Source of the DNA: Planctomycetota bacterium
Lineage (GTDB): Bacteria > Planctomycetota > UBA1135 > UBA2386
Direction of reading: 5' to 3'
Assembly: GCA_016713175.1 (NCBI GenBank)
Contig: JADJPQ010000030.1
Location: 1-64,000, forward strand
Length of the DNA stretch: 64,000 nucleotides
This document shows positions 52,992-62,675 of the stretch, piece after piece (positions within the stretch are counted from its first letter, which is position 1; each line of letters begins with the position of its first letter). The notes beneath the pieces are model-generated. The model was given only the letters and a program-made list of their open reading frames with translations. It was not told where the DNA came from and did not search any database. The position numbers were made by a program, and so were the translations under genes.

Positions 52992-54377
52992 ATGACGAAC
53001 GAACTCCTCCGCTGCTTCTCCGTACCCATCTCCCTGTTCGCCCTCACGACCCTGCCGGCGCAGGACTGGAACCTGCGGACGCCCACCCCGAGTCCCGCCG
53101 CCGCGACCCTGCCGCGCATGGCCTTCGACACGGCGCGCGGCCGTGCGGTGTTGTTCGGCGGCTGGGATGCACCCGTCGGCAACATCGTCTTCCAGGACAC
53201 CTGGGAATGGGACGGCACGACTTGGACGCAGCGCGCGCCGGCGTTCGTGCCCACCGAACGCGAGAGCCACGTGATGGCGTACGACCTGCAGCGCGGTCGC
53301 ACCGTCATGTGGGGTGGCCAGGACTTCAACTTCAACCTGTTGACCGAGACGCTCGAGTGGGATGGCACCAACTGGCAGAATCGCAATCCGGCGAACTCAC
53401 CTCCCGGGCGCCTGCTGGCCGGGATGTGCTACGACCTCACCCGCGGCGTCTGTGTGTTGTTCGGCGGCGATGATGGCACCAACCTGCTGGCCGACACCTG
53501 GGAGTGGAACGGCACGAACTGGGCGCAGGTGACGACGGCCGCAGCGCCGGCGGGGCGGATCAGCCCGGCAATGGCGTTCGATGTCAGTCGGGCCCGTACC
53601 GTGCTGTTCGGCGGTGATGACTTCACCAATGTTCTGGACGACACCTGGGAATACGACGGCACCAACTGGACGCAGCTGCTGACCGATGGTGCGCCTCCCG
53701 GACGCGTGGATGCGGGAATGGCCTATGACAATGCGCGCAGCCGCCTGGTGCTGTTCGGTGGCGCCGACCTGTTGATCGATCGCAATGACACCTGGGAATT
53801 CGCCGGTGGCCGCTGGCATCAGGTGATGACGGCGACGACGCCGGTGGGCAACGCGGCGATGGCGATGGTCTACGACCCGGCCCGTGCCCAGACCGTCGTA
53901 TTCGGCGGCTTCGACGGCACCGCCGCGTTGCGTGGCACCAACGAGTATGGCGGCAATGCGGCGACCTACCGGACGTTCGGCCGCGGCTGCCCGGGCAGCA
54001 ACGGCCGCGATCCGGTCCTGGCCGCATTGACCCTGCCGCGCCTCGGCCAGGTGCTCAACTTGCAGATCTCCGAACTGCCGATCACCGGTGGTGCCGGCTT
54101 CATGCTGACCGCGTTGAGCGATGTGTCGTGGAACGGCAACCCGCTGCCTTTCGAACTGACGCCGTTCGGCGTGCCCGGCTGCAATGCCTATACCTCCGCC
54201 GAGGTCTCGACGTTCGTCACCAACGTCAACGGTGTTGCGTCGTTCTCGGTGGCCGTGCCCAACAACCCGGTGCTGGCCGGCGTGATCGTGTTCCACCAGG
54301 GCGTCAGCCTGGATCCGACGGTCCTGCGGCCGGTCGGGATCACGGTCTCCAACGCCGGCGAAGCCACGCTGCGCTGA
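52992..54377 (+). CDS. secreted kelch-repeat protein with conserved C-terminal module
   Basis: The product is 461 residues. The signal peptide (MTNELLRCFSVPISLFALTT) ends near 'LPAQDWN'. Six kelch-like blades follow ('RAVLFGGWDAPVGNIVFQDT', 'VCVLFGGDDGTNLLADTWEW', 'RTVLFGGDDFTNVLDDTWEY'). From 'RGCPGSNGRDPVLA' to the end lies the same C-terminal module as in the neighbouring kelch protein ('LAGVIVFHQGVSLDP'). Paralogue of the 49783 gene with fewer blades. The frame opens upstream, but that part lies over a 202 bp intergenic stretch with no other gene. Probably extracellular. Confidence 0.85.
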   Translation: MTNELLRCFSVPISLFALTTLPAQDWNLRTPTPSPAAATLPRMAFDTARGRAVLFGGWDAPVGNIVFQDTWEWDGTTWTQRAPAFVPTERESHVMAYDLQRGRTVMWGGQDFNFNLLTETLEWDGTNWQNRNPANSPPGRLLAGMCYDLTRGVCVLFGGDDGTNLLADTWEWNGTNWAQVTTAAAPAGRISPAMAFDVSRARTVLFGGDDFTNVLDDTWEYDGTNWTQLLTDGAPPGRVDAGMAYDNARSRLVLFGGADLLIDRNDTWEFAGGRWHQVMTATTPVGNAAMAMVYDPARAQTVVFGGFDGTAALRGTNEYGGNAATYRTFGRGCPGSNGRDPVLAALTLPRLGQVLNLQISELPITGGAGFMLTALSDVSWNGNPLPFELTPFGVPGCNAYTSAEVSTFVTNVNGVASFSVAVPNNPVLAGVIVFHQGVSLDPTVLRPVGITVSNAGEATLR

Positions 54378-54953
54378 TCAGCCGGCCGCCGCCGGCGTTC
54401 CGGCCGTGTGGATCAGCCAAAGGTTGCGCACGTAGATGAACCAACCGGTCGCCTGGCCGAGCACGCCGATCGGTTCCTTGCGCCAGAGGAAGTAGACCAG
54501 CAGCATCGTCGCGCCGATCAGGCTCATCCACCAGAACGCCGTCGGCACGACCGACCGCCGGTTCTTCTCGCTGGCGAGCCACTGCACGATCATCCGGCCG
54601 GTGAACAGCACCTGGCCAAGCAGGCCGAGCGCGACCCACAGGAAGCCCGTCGGCGACGACACGTTCAGCAGCACCGCGAGGGAACTGCGCGAGGTCTGGT
54701 CGGCGTGCAACCGTTGCGCGAACTCGACCGGCGTCAGGTTCTGGACGATGCCGTCGTCGAGCAGGATCTCGTAGTGCAGGTTGCCGGCCACGTCCGGCAC
54801 CAGGAACGCGCGGTCGCTGGCACCGGCGAGCTGGACCTTCAGGTCGATGGCGCCCGGCGGCGGCGAGCGCTTGGGCAGCAGCGACACGCCGACCCAGGCG
54901 AGAATGCCGATCAGCAGCAGGAGTTCGAGCATCAGCAGCCAGCGGCGGCGCAT
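54378..54953 (-). CDS. lipid A biosynthesis N-terminal (LAB_N) domain membrane protein
   Basis: The product is 191 residues. An N-terminal helix ('WLLMLELLLLIGILAWVGVS') and a short extracytoplasmic beta region are followed by three helices with the LAB_N pattern 'WVALGLLGQVLFTGRMIVQW', 'ASEKNRRSVVPTAFWWMSLI' and 'GQATGWFIYVRNLWLIH'. Such small LAB_N proteins often sit with lipid A or glycosyl transfer genes, but none is adjacent here. The stop abuts the convergent kelch gene. Role inferred as lipid-linked sugar handling. Confidence 0.82.
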   Translation of the reverse strand: MRRRWLLMLELLLLIGILAWVGVSLLPKRSPPPGAIDLKVQLAGASDRAFLVPDVAGNLHYEILLDDGIVQNLTPVEFAQRLHADQTSRSSLAVLLNVSSPTGFLWVALGLLGQVLFTGRMIVQWLASEKNRRSVVPTAFWWMSLIGATMLLVYFLWRKEPIGVLGQATGWFIYVRNLWLIHTAGTPAAAG

Positions 54954-54988
54954 GACGGCACGATAAGGTCGTGTTCGCGATCGAATCC

Positions 54989-55705
54989 ATGTCCCGTTGC
55001 GCTTGTTCGTTCCTTCATCCGGCGGTGTGGCTCACGGTGCTCGCCGGGTGCGCAGTGCGGCCGTCGACGGTGGCCGAACAGGAACACCTGGTCGTCGTCA
55101 AGTCGGTGCGGCTGCCGGATCGCGACTGGCTGCCGTGGTTCACCCGCTTCGCCGAACATGCTTGGGTCGACGTCAAGAGTGGCTCCGCCTGGCATCGCGT
55201 CGAATGGAACGCGCATCTCGACGAGGTGTGGGTCGCGGCGATCGACGCGCGCGTGGCGATGCTCGACGAACGCTGGGATCGCGGAGTCGCCGTACATGCG
55301 GTGCACTGCGGCGACGCGGCAGCACTGCTCGGCGCGGCGATCCTGCAGACGGCGCGGGGCTATCCGGACGTGCTCGGCTATCAGGCGTGGCCCGGCCCCA
55401 ACAGCAACAGCTTCGTGGTCTGGCTGAGTCGTCAGGTGCCAGGGTTCTCGTTGCAGTTGCCGCCGAATGCCGTCGGCAAGGACTTCACGCCGTGGCTCCG
55501 GATCGGCGGCACGACGACGGGAACCGGGGTCGCGATCGACACGGCGGTGCTCGGCGCGCAGGTTGGTCTCGCCGAGGGCGTCGAGTTGCATCTGCTCGGC
55601 CTGACCGCGGGGGTCGGGCTGTGGCCGCCGCAGCTGAAGCTGCCCTTCCTGCCAGCGATCCCGGCCGGGTGGTTCTCGCCATTCGGGGCGGTGCGCGAGG
55701 AGTGA
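54989..55705 (+). CDS. DUF3750 lipoprotein
   Basis: The product is 238 residues from the ATG at 54989 (a GTG at 54971 is in frame). The lipobox 'LTVLAGC' marks a lipoprotein. The DUF3750 pattern follows: 'FAEHAWVDVKSGSAWHRVEW', 'YQAWPGPNSNSFVVWLSRQV' and 'LQLPPNAVGKDFTPW', with the conserved W-P-G-P-N-S-N string. The family is envelope-associated with no known activity. The start is divergent from the LAB_N gene and the stop is one base from a convergent gene. Confidence 0.85.
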   Translation: MSRCACSFLHPAVWLTVLAGCAVRPSTVAEQEHLVVVKSVRLPDRDWLPWFTRFAEHAWVDVKSGSAWHRVEWNAHLDEVWVAAIDARVAMLDERWDRGVAVHAVHCGDAAALLGAAILQTARGYPDVLGYQAWPGPNSNSFVVWLSRQVPGFSLQLPPNAVGKDFTPWLRIGGTTTGTGVAIDTAVLGAQVGLAEGVELHLLGLTAGVGLWPPQLKLPFLPAIPAGWFSPFGAVREE

Positions 55706-55706
55706 G

Positions 55707-58700
55707 TCAGTTCTCCAGCACCTTCGCCAACGCCGCGTCGACGAACGTCGCGCCATCCTCGGCCTTCCAGCCGCGTCCCTGCTTGAAACCGGGATCGCCC
55801 TCGAACACGACCATGCCGGCGCGATCCAGCACCAGCATCCGCGGCATGCCGAACCCACCGGCCTTGACGAAGTACGGCTCGTAGGTGCCCGCGAACTCAT
55901 CGATCGCGATCAGTGCCCCCGGCAACGGGTTAGCCACCAGGAACTCGCGCAGGGCAGCCGCCCTGGTGCCGGGATCGCACAACACGACCATCGCCAGGCC
56001 CTGCTGCCGGCCGCGTTCCTGCAGATGTTGCAGGTAGCCGAACGTCGGGATCACCTGGTCCGCCGCCGGTGACCAGAACACCAACAGCGCCGGCCGCCCC
56101 TTCAACCGCGCTGGCGTCGTCGCTTCGCCCTGCACCCATGTCAGTTCGCGGAATGCCGGCGGCTCGAACCCGGCGAACGTGCCCGGCGTCCGCTGCCCCG
56201 GATCCGCCATCACCTTCGCCATCGCCAGTTCGCGTTCGATCCTCGCCGCCGGATCGAACGGATCGCGGCCGAGCAGCCGGATGTTGCGGAACTGCGCCTT
56301 GCCCGGTCCGCAGATCAGCCCGAAGCCGCCGCGCACCGCCGCCGCATCGGCGAACGCCAGCGAACGGACGAACCGGTTGTCGTAGTAGACGTCGAGGTTG
56401 CGATCGGTGACGTCGATCCGCAGCGTTCGCCACGTCGCGCCTACCGGCAGGCTGCGATGGTCGTGCACCGTCCACTCGCCGCCGCGGCACGAACTGATGT
56501 CGAGATAGCCCTTGGGGTGCAGCAGCACCGCGTGGAACGTGCCTTCGCCCTTCCGGCCAAAACACAGCCCGACCAGGTCGCCGGCGAACGCGCCCTGCTG
56601 GTCGACTTCGACCTGCATCTCGGCGGACAACGAGAAGTCGGCGTCGAACGTCACGTCGCAGGTCAGTTCGCGCGTGACCATCCGGTCGCCTTCTTTCGGC
56701 ACCAGCGCCCGCAGCAGCTTGCCGTACGGCTGATACGCGCCATCGCCGCTCGCCGACCAGCCGGCCAGGCTCTGTTCGTCGTACGCCACCCGCCAGCGCG
56801 CCAGGCTCCTGCCGGTGCGCGTCGCCAGCGCCACGTAGTAGTCCATCGCTTCGGGGATGGAGTAGCTCGCGGTCATCCGCCGCGCGATCTCCAGCGCCAT
56901 CGTCGGCAGCTTGCGTTCCTCGTAGCTGCGCGCCAGCGCCAGGCCCTGCTGCGCCAGCTTCTGTTTGAACGTCCGGTAGCGGCCCACCAACGGATCGAGC
57001 ACCTCGATCTTCTTGCCGGCCTGCGCATAGCGCGGCTCGGCCGTCGCCTTCTCGAGTTCGAGGATCCGGCGGAACTCGCGGTAGCGCGCGGCGGCCAGCG
57101 GCTTGTTCTGCATCTGCTCGAGCAGCGTCGCCAGTTGCCACAGCACTTCGCCATCCTGGGGCCGCAGTCGCCGCGCCTCGTCGAGGAACTCGAGCGCCGC
57201 CGCCTGGTCCTTGCGGGCCAGCGCCGCCTGGGCCCAGCGCACCAGTTCTTCGCCGGCATCGCCCTTGCCGCTCTCGCGATCGCGCAGTTGCAGGATCCAG
57301 GTCTTCCACAGCGGATCGAGTTCGTCGATCCTCCGGACCGGTGACAGCTTGCTGCCGGCGAGCACCAGTTCTTCGAAGTGCGCGATCGGGTCCTGTGGCC
57401 GGCCGCGCTTGAACGACGTGTAGTACGCGTGCAGCGCGTCGCGCCAGATCGGCCGCCCGTCGTCGGTGCGGTAGTTGTGCAGGAAGTAGACGACGCCCCA
57501 CGTCGGTGCGTACCACGGCGGGCCCCACTGGTAATCACCGGCAACGACCATCCGGAACGTCGGTGCGGTCGGCGGATCGATCCACTCGCCGCCGGGCCCG
57601 GGACCCGCGTTGTCGCCGGGCGCCATCCAGCCCTTCTCCATCCGCGTCGCCAGCGGGAACAACCGGCCCGGCGGCGCCTGGTTCCAGCGCACACTGCCGT
57701 TGCTCAAGATCACGCAGCCTTCGAAGAACGACGCGTACGCCTCGTTCAGCCAACCCGGCACCATCGGTCCGGTCATGCTGACGAAGTGATGCGCGGCTTC
57801 GTGGAACAGCGTCTGGTACATGTCGCGGATCGACTCCTTGCCGGTCACGCCACCGACGTAGGTCTCGACCGCATCGCCGATGAAGTGCCCGCCGGACCAT
57901 TCGACCGGCGGCCCCTGGCCGAGCTTCAGATACTCGTCGCGGCTCTTGAAGATCCGGATCTCGATCGGCGGCGTCGGCGTGCCGTCTTCCTGGAAGTGGA
58001 AGAACCGTCGGTAGAACCGGTTGACCTGTTCCATCGCGATCGCCGACGTCTTCAACACCAGGAAGCCGGCGTTGGTGCGATAGCGGTAGTTGGGGCTCTG
58101 GTCGGTCCAGGCATCGGCCCACGCCGAGTGCGCGCGATCCTGTTCGGCGATCTCCTCGGCCGACAGGCCGCCGGTCGGATCGCCGCCGGCGAACACGTCC
58201 TCGATCGCGACTTCGCGGCCGCCGGTGGCTCGGATCTGCTTGACCGCCGCCAGCGCCTCCGGTTGGTCCGGGACGATCTGCAGCAGCACCGCGTACAGAT
58301 CCAATGCCCCGAGCAGGTCCTTGCGCTGGCGGTATTGCCGCGCGAGCTCGAGCAGGTTGCCGGCGTACTGCTTCTGCAGCTTCTCCCAGCCGGCGGCTTC
58401 GGCGTCGATCGGCAGCAGGCGATCGAACACGGCCTTGCGCGCCTTGGCGTCTCTTGGCGCCGGCCGGGCGTCGAACACGTCGAGCCAGCGGTGCAGCGCA
58501 TGCACGAACGTGTCCTGGTCCTTCTGGCGGTCGGCCACATCGGCCAGCAGCGCCAGCGCCGGCAGGCTCTTGTCATCGCGCTCGAGCGCGCGTTCGACGG
58601 CCAGCCGGGCGGCTGGCAGTTCGCCGGCGGCGAGCTGGCCTCTGGCCTCGGTCAGGTAGGCAGCGACGAAGCTGGTCGGCTGCTGACTCCGGCAGAACGG

Positions 58701-58745
58701 CAGTACGGTGGCCAGCGCGACTGCGAACGCGACGACTCTCGGCAT
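55707..58745 (-). CDS. multi-domain exported protein: TPR, DUF1570-like, LamG-like and redoxin domains
   Basis: The product is 1012 residues. A signal peptide is followed by TPR helices (~20-180) and a DUF1570-like domain with a metal-type motif 'TLFHEAAHHFVSMTGPMVPG' (H-E-x-x-H) and 'WLNEAYASFFEG'. A second TPR set (~490-620), a LamG/3-keto-disaccharide-hydrolase-like domain (~640-830; 'FHAVLLHPKGYLDISS', 'NLDVYYDNRFVRSL') and a C-terminal redoxin-like domain ('GRPALLVFWSPAADQVIPTF') complete it. The redoxin active-site CxxC is absent, replaced by S-P-A-A-D. Probably envelope. No enzymatic role proven. Confidence 0.8.
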   Translation of the reverse strand: MPRVVAFAVALATVLPFCRSQQPTSFVAAYLTEARGQLAAGELPAARLAVERALERDDKSLPALALLADVADRQKDQDTFVHALHRWLDVFDARPAPRDAKARKAVFDRLLPIDAEAAGWEKLQKQYAGNLLELARQYRQRKDLLGALDLYAVLLQIVPDQPEALAAVKQIRATGGREVAIEDVFAGGDPTGGLSAEEIAEQDRAHSAWADAWTDQSPNYRYRTNAGFLVLKTSAIAMEQVNRFYRRFFHFQEDGTPTPPIEIRIFKSRDEYLKLGQGPPVEWSGGHFIGDAVETYVGGVTGKESIRDMYQTLFHEAAHHFVSMTGPMVPGWLNEAYASFFEGCVILSNGSVRWNQAPPGRLFPLATRMEKGWMAPGDNAGPGPGGEWIDPPTAPTFRMVVAGDYQWGPPWYAPTWGVVYFLHNYRTDDGRPIWRDALHAYYTSFKRGRPQDPIAHFEELVLAGSKLSPVRRIDELDPLWKTWILQLRDRESGKGDAGEELVRWAQAALARKDQAAALEFLDEARRLRPQDGEVLWQLATLLEQMQNKPLAAARYREFRRILELEKATAEPRYAQAGKKIEVLDPLVGRYRTFKQKLAQQGLALARSYEERKLPTMALEIARRMTASYSIPEAMDYYVALATRTGRSLARWRVAYDEQSLAGWSASGDGAYQPYGKLLRALVPKEGDRMVTRELTCDVTFDADFSLSAEMQVEVDQQGAFAGDLVGLCFGRKGEGTFHAVLLHPKGYLDISSCRGGEWTVHDHRSLPVGATWRTLRIDVTDRNLDVYYDNRFVRSLAFADAAAVRGGFGLICGPGKAQFRNIRLLGRDPFDPAARIERELAMAKVMADPGQRTPGTFAGFEPPAFRELTWVQGEATTPARLKGRPALLVFWSPAADQVIPTFGYLQHLQERGRQQGLAMVVLCDPGTRAAALREFLVANPLPGALIAIDEFAGTYEPYFVKAGGFGMPRMLVLDRAGMVVFEGDPGFKQGRGWKAEDGATFVDAALAKVLEN

Positions 58746-58806
58746 GCCGCGATTGTCGCATCGGTGCTGCCGGCGATGCCAGCGGCGAAATGCCGGGACC
58801 GTCCGT

Positions 58807-60323
58807 TCAAGGATGGCGGGTCGCGGCGCGCGACTTCGCGCGTTCGTTCCCGGATACCGTCGTTGCGCCGGGCATGCCGCTCAGATCCGGGCCCTGGAAC
58901 TTCGCCTTCGCCGGCCGCGCCGGGGCCCGGCCTTCGATCTGCCGCGGATCGGCCGCAGGTGACGTCGCGGGCGACTTGGCCGCAGCGGGCCTGGGCGCAG
59001 CCGACTTCTGCGCCGGTGCCGGTTTCCTGGGCGGTTGGGTCGAAGCTGCCGCCGGTTTGTTCGGCGTTGCTGCCGGAGCCGCCGGACGTGCTGCCGGTGG
59101 CTTGGCCGCGGGCGTCTTCGCTGCGGGCTCTTGCACCGCCTTGCCGGCGGGCTTCGCCGGCGCGCGCTTGACCCGCGCGGTGGGCGCGGCGAAGTGCGCA
59201 ATCTCGGCCGGACGAACGGGAAACTGCGGCACCGGTGCGCGCGGCGGTTCGGCGACCGCGGGTGTCGTCGGCGCCACCGCCACTTCGCTGTTCGTCCCGC
59301 CGAGCAGGATCCCCAACGTCAGCCGATGCGCGTCGAGCCAGGTGCCGAGCAGCCGCGAGGACGCCAGCACCGGCAGCACCAGCAGCGGACCGAGCACCGC
59401 GATCTGCAGCCACGCCGCGCGACCGCTGACCAGGAACGCCGTCAACATCGCCGGCGCGAAGGCGGCCCAGAACGCGCCGGCCAGCGCCGCGTAGGCGCCG
59501 CCGCAGCGACCGATCGCGCGCAGGATCGTCGTCGGTGACAGCGAGGCGAAGTCACCGCGCACCTGGCGCAGGCCCCACGTCATCGGCACGAAGAACATCG
59601 ACAGCAGGGCGCCGGGCACCAGCGCGATCGCCGGGGCGCCAAGAGCCACCATCAGCCAGGATGGGCCGAGCAGCGGGCCGAACACCAGCAGGAAGTCGGT
59701 CGCGAATCGCGTGGCCTCGCGCAGGATCTGCACCGCATCGGTCACGCGCGGTACTTCCGCGCTGCCATGGCTGCTGTCGATCAGCACGCGCCGCCCCATC
59801 GCCCCGACCACGGCCAGCGCGAGGAAGCCTGGCACGGCGGCGATGCCGGCGAGCAGCATCGGCGAACCACCGGCGGTCAGGAAGCCGCCGATGCCGACGA
59901 CCAACGGGAACACCGCCATCGTCAACAGCGCGACCCACGGCATGTGCTGCTGCAGCAGGAACTCGCCAGCGTCGAGACAATGCTCGGTCAGCGTCGGTGT
60001 GCTCGGCTGCGCCGTGGTCGGGTGCAACGGCTGCGCCGCAGCGCTGGTATGGCGGTCGCGGGCGCCGCGGGCGTTGCTGGTCTCCGGCGCGAGCAGGCCG
60101 CGCGCCGCTGCAGCTGCGACTGCAGCACCTGGCGCAACGCGCCGTGGGGCATGCGCCGCCACACCGAGATCGCCTCCTCGACGTGGCCGAGCCGCAGGCA
60201 GATGTCGACCAGTTCCTTGTAGACGTCGTCCGAGGCAAGTCCGCGTTCGACGGCGCGATGGAGTGACGCATAGCGCAGCTGCGGGGTCTGCCCATGCGGT
60301 GTCGCGAAGTTCTCCAGTTGCAC
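58807..60323 (-). CDS. TPR-like/multi-spanning membrane protein, frameshifted
   Basis: The start is a GTG at 60323 with AAGGAG just upstream; the N-terminal ~70 residues ('LRYASLHRAVERGLASDDVY', 'LVDICLRLGHVEEAISVWRR') are TPR/PPR-like. Around 60105-60115 the matching sequence moves one base in phase ('LLAPETSNARGARDRHTSAA' onward), as if one base was missing in a CG-rich run. Four to five membrane helices follow ('WVALLTMAVFPLVVGIGGFL', 'MLLAGIAAVPGFLALAVVGA'), then a long Ala/Pro/Lys-rich tail (~residues 350-490). The unshifted first frame ends at 59988; the second is open from 60162 to 58807. Function unknown; whether the frameshift is real is open. Confidence 0.6.
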
Positions 60324-60491
60324 GTGGCTCTCCTTGCTTCCTGACTGCTTGGTGTACGGCCTTGCGGGGTCTGTTTCGGTTGCCGCCGCCGGACTCTTGA
60401 CCGCGCGATCCCGCTCCGAGACATGTACGAACGGTGCACTGGCTTCAGCCGGACGGTGCGGGGCGTCGATGCTGGCAGCGAGGAAACGCTG

Positions 60492-61658
60492 ATGCGAACG
60501 CGACTTGCCGGCCGGGCGATGGTTCGACTTCTGGTGGTGGCGTCGAGCCTGCCGGCGGCGGCGCAGAACATCACGGTGCCCGCGGCGATGAACGGTGTCG
60601 AAGGCGGCACCGGCTCCAACATCCCGTTCGGCACCAACCAGGGCGTGCGGTTCCAGTGTCTGTACGACCGCGAGGACCTGCCGTGGTCCGGACCGCGTGT
60701 ACTCTCGGGGATCTCGTTCCGCGCCGACAATCCGATCCCGGGAACCACCACGTATGCCGCCAAGCAGTTCCTGATCGTCGACCTGCGGATGTCGACGACC
60801 GACAAGACGGCGGCGACGGCGGTCGCAGAGTTCGAGGACAACTTCGGCTCGGATGTGACCGCGGTGATGGGGCTGGTGCCGGTGGCGTTGCCGGCGCAAC
60901 CGGCAGTGGCCGGAGTCCGGCCGGCGAACATCGACTTCGTGTTCACCGTCCCGTGGGTCTACGGCCTGACGCCGGCGCGCGACCCGCGCAATCCGCCACC
61001 GGGCAGTCTGCTGTTCGATCTGACGATCCGTTCCCAGCCGGTGGGCACGTATCGCCTCGACAATCTGGCGGGATGCACCGCGCCGCAGGCGACGTTCGGC
61101 AATCAGGGGCCGGCGTGCGCGGCGTTGGGGGCGGCGCCGCTCGACCTGCGCCCGGCGGTCTCGATGGAGGCCGGACTGGCCTACTCGTGGCAGCTGCTGA
61201 ATGTGCCGGCGAACGCGCCGTTCTACGTGTTCTTGAACCTGACGGCGCAGGGCAGTGTGTTCGGCCAGCCGTTGCCGCTGGCGTTGTTCGACCCGGCCAA
61301 TCCGGGCCTGCCCAATCCGGTGTTGTCGCCGGTGTTGCGCTATCCGGCGCCCGATTGCTGGGTGAACCTCGAACCGGGCGCGGGTCTGCTCGGTACCGCG
61401 GATGCGTCCGGCGTCGGCAGTGTCAGCGTGCCGCTGCCGGCCGGACGACAGTTCGTCGGCATGACGTTGTTCGCGCAGGCGTTCGCCTACGCGCAGACGG
61501 CGAACCCGCTGCAGGTGATCACGTCGTTCGGCAAGCAATCGACGGTGTGTGGACCGCTCGGGGCGGTGCGGATCTACCAGACGTTCCCGACCAATGGGAC
61601 GGTGCCGCTGGTGGGGACGTTGCAGCGTGGGCAGGGGGCGATCTTCGAAGTTCGGTAG
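60492..61658 (+). CDS. secreted protein with conserved C-terminal module
   Basis: The product is 388 residues. A signal peptide (GRAMVRLLVVASSLPAAAQ) is followed by a beta-rich domain ('GVRFQCLYDREDLPWSG', 'ISFRADNPIPGTTTY', 'IDFVFTVPWVYGLTP'). The final ~100 residues ('CWVNLEPGAGLLGTADASGV', 'SVPLPAGRQFVGMTLFAQAF') correspond to the C-terminal module of the two kelch proteins. The start at 60492 is chosen for its signal peptide; the frame opens at 60423. It has no kelch blades. Exported, function unknown. Confidence 0.8.
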   Translation: MRTRLAGRAMVRLLVVASSLPAAAQNITVPAAMNGVEGGTGSNIPFGTNQGVRFQCLYDREDLPWSGPRVLSGISFRADNPIPGTTTYAAKQFLIVDLRMSTTDKTAATAVAEFEDNFGSDVTAVMGLVPVALPAQPAVAGVRPANIDFVFTVPWVYGLTPARDPRNPPPGSLLFDLTIRSQPVGTYRLDNLAGCTAPQATFGNQGPACAALGAAPLDLRPAVSMEAGLAYSWQLLNVPANAPFYVFLNLTAQGSVFGQPLPLALFDPANPGLPNPVLSPVLRYPAPDCWVNLEPGAGLLGTADASGVGSVSVPLPAGRQFVGMTLFAQAFAYAQTANPLQVITSFGKQSTVCGPLGAVRIYQTFPTNGTVPLVGTLQRGQGAIFEVR

Positions 61659-61670
61659 AGGGAAACCCGG

Positions 61671-61692
61671 CCGTTTGCACGAGCGAACGGCG
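61671..61692 (+). terminator. hairpin after the secreted-protein gene, possible terminator
   Basis: GCCGTTTGC and GCGAACGGC pair over nine positions (one G-T) around an ACGA loop, 12 bases after the stop. No T-run follows, so Rho-independent termination is only possible. Confidence 0.35.
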
Positions 61693-61751
61693 CGACCTTG
61701 TGAAGCATCGCTTGCCGACCCGGACCCCCGGGCCGATGCTTCTCGCCCCCG

Positions 61752-62672
61752 ATGAAAGTCCTCCTGTGCCGTCCGCGCGGCTTCTGCGCCGGTGTCGAAC
61801 GCGCGATCGAGACCGTCGAACGCGCCCTGAACAAATACGGCCGACCGGTCTACGTCCGCCACGAGATCGTGCACAACAAGGTCGTCGTCGACGACCTGGT
61901 CGCCAAGGGCGCCGTCTTCGTCGATGACCTCGCCACCGTCCCCGCCGGCAGCCACGTGATCTTCTCGGCGCACGGGGTCGCCCCGGACGTGTTCACCCAG
62001 GCCGCGCACCTGAAGCTGCACTCGATCGATGCGACGTGCCCGCTGGTCACCAAGGTGCACGTCGAGGCCCGCCGGTTCGCGGCGCAGGGGCTGACGATCC
62101 TGCTGATCGGCCACGAGGATCACGTCGAGGTCGAGGGTGTGGTCGGCGAGGCGCCGACGCGCACGCAGGTCGTGGCGACGCCGGGTGAGGCCGAACGGGT
62201 GACGGTGCCCGATCCCGACAAGGTGGCCGTGCTGACGCAGACGACGCTCAGCGTCGACGAGGCGATGCGGGTCATGCACGTGTTGAAGCGCCGATTCCCG
62301 AAGCTGCGCACGCCGCGCAAGGAGGACATCTGCTATGCGACGACCAACCGGCAGATGGCGGTCAAGAACCTGCGCGGCCGGGTCGACCTGTGGCTGGTGA
62401 TCGGCGATCGGATGAGCAGCAACAGCAACCGGCTGCGCGAACTCGGCGCCGATTCGGGCGTGCCGGCGCATCTGCTGCTCGGCGCCACCGAGATCGATCC
62501 GCATTGGTTCGCCGGTGTGCGCGCGGTCGGGATCACGTCCGGGGCGAGCACGCCGGAGTCCAGCGTGCAAGCGGTCGTCGCGCGGCTGCGCGAACTCGGC
62601 GCGGAGACGGTCGAAGAGGTGGATGGCACCGAGGAGACCATCGAGTTCCAGCTGCCGCTCGAGGTGCGCTGA
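61752..62672 (+). CDS. ispH: 4-hydroxy-3-methylbut-2-enyl diphosphate reductase
   Basis: The product is 306 residues, the usual length. The three iron-sulfur cysteines are at C12 ('PRGFCAGVERAI'), C96 ('IDATCPLVTKVH') and C194 ('EDICYATTNRQ'). Substrate-binding motifs 'YVRHEIVHNKVV', 'IFSAHGV', 'IGHEDHVEVEGVVGE', 'TQTTLSVDE' and 'GDRMSSNSNRLRE' are intact. It makes IPP and DMAPP in the last step of the MEP isoprenoid pathway, using a 4Fe-4S cluster. It lies four bases before nadE. Confidence 0.96.
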   Translation: MKVLLCRPRGFCAGVERAIETVERALNKYGRPVYVRHEIVHNKVVVDDLVAKGAVFVDDLATVPAGSHVIFSAHGVAPDVFTQAAHLKLHSIDATCPLVTKVHVEARRFAAQGLTILLIGHEDHVEVEGVVGEAPTRTQVVATPGEAERVTVPDPDKVAVLTQTTLSVDEAMRVMHVLKRRFPKLRTPRKEDICYATTNRQMAVKNLRGRVDLWLVIGDRMSSNSNRLRELGADSGVPAHLLLGATEIDPHWFAGVRAVGITSGASTPESSVQAVVARLRELGAETVEEVDGTEETIEFQLPLEVR

Positions 62673-62675
62673 GCC

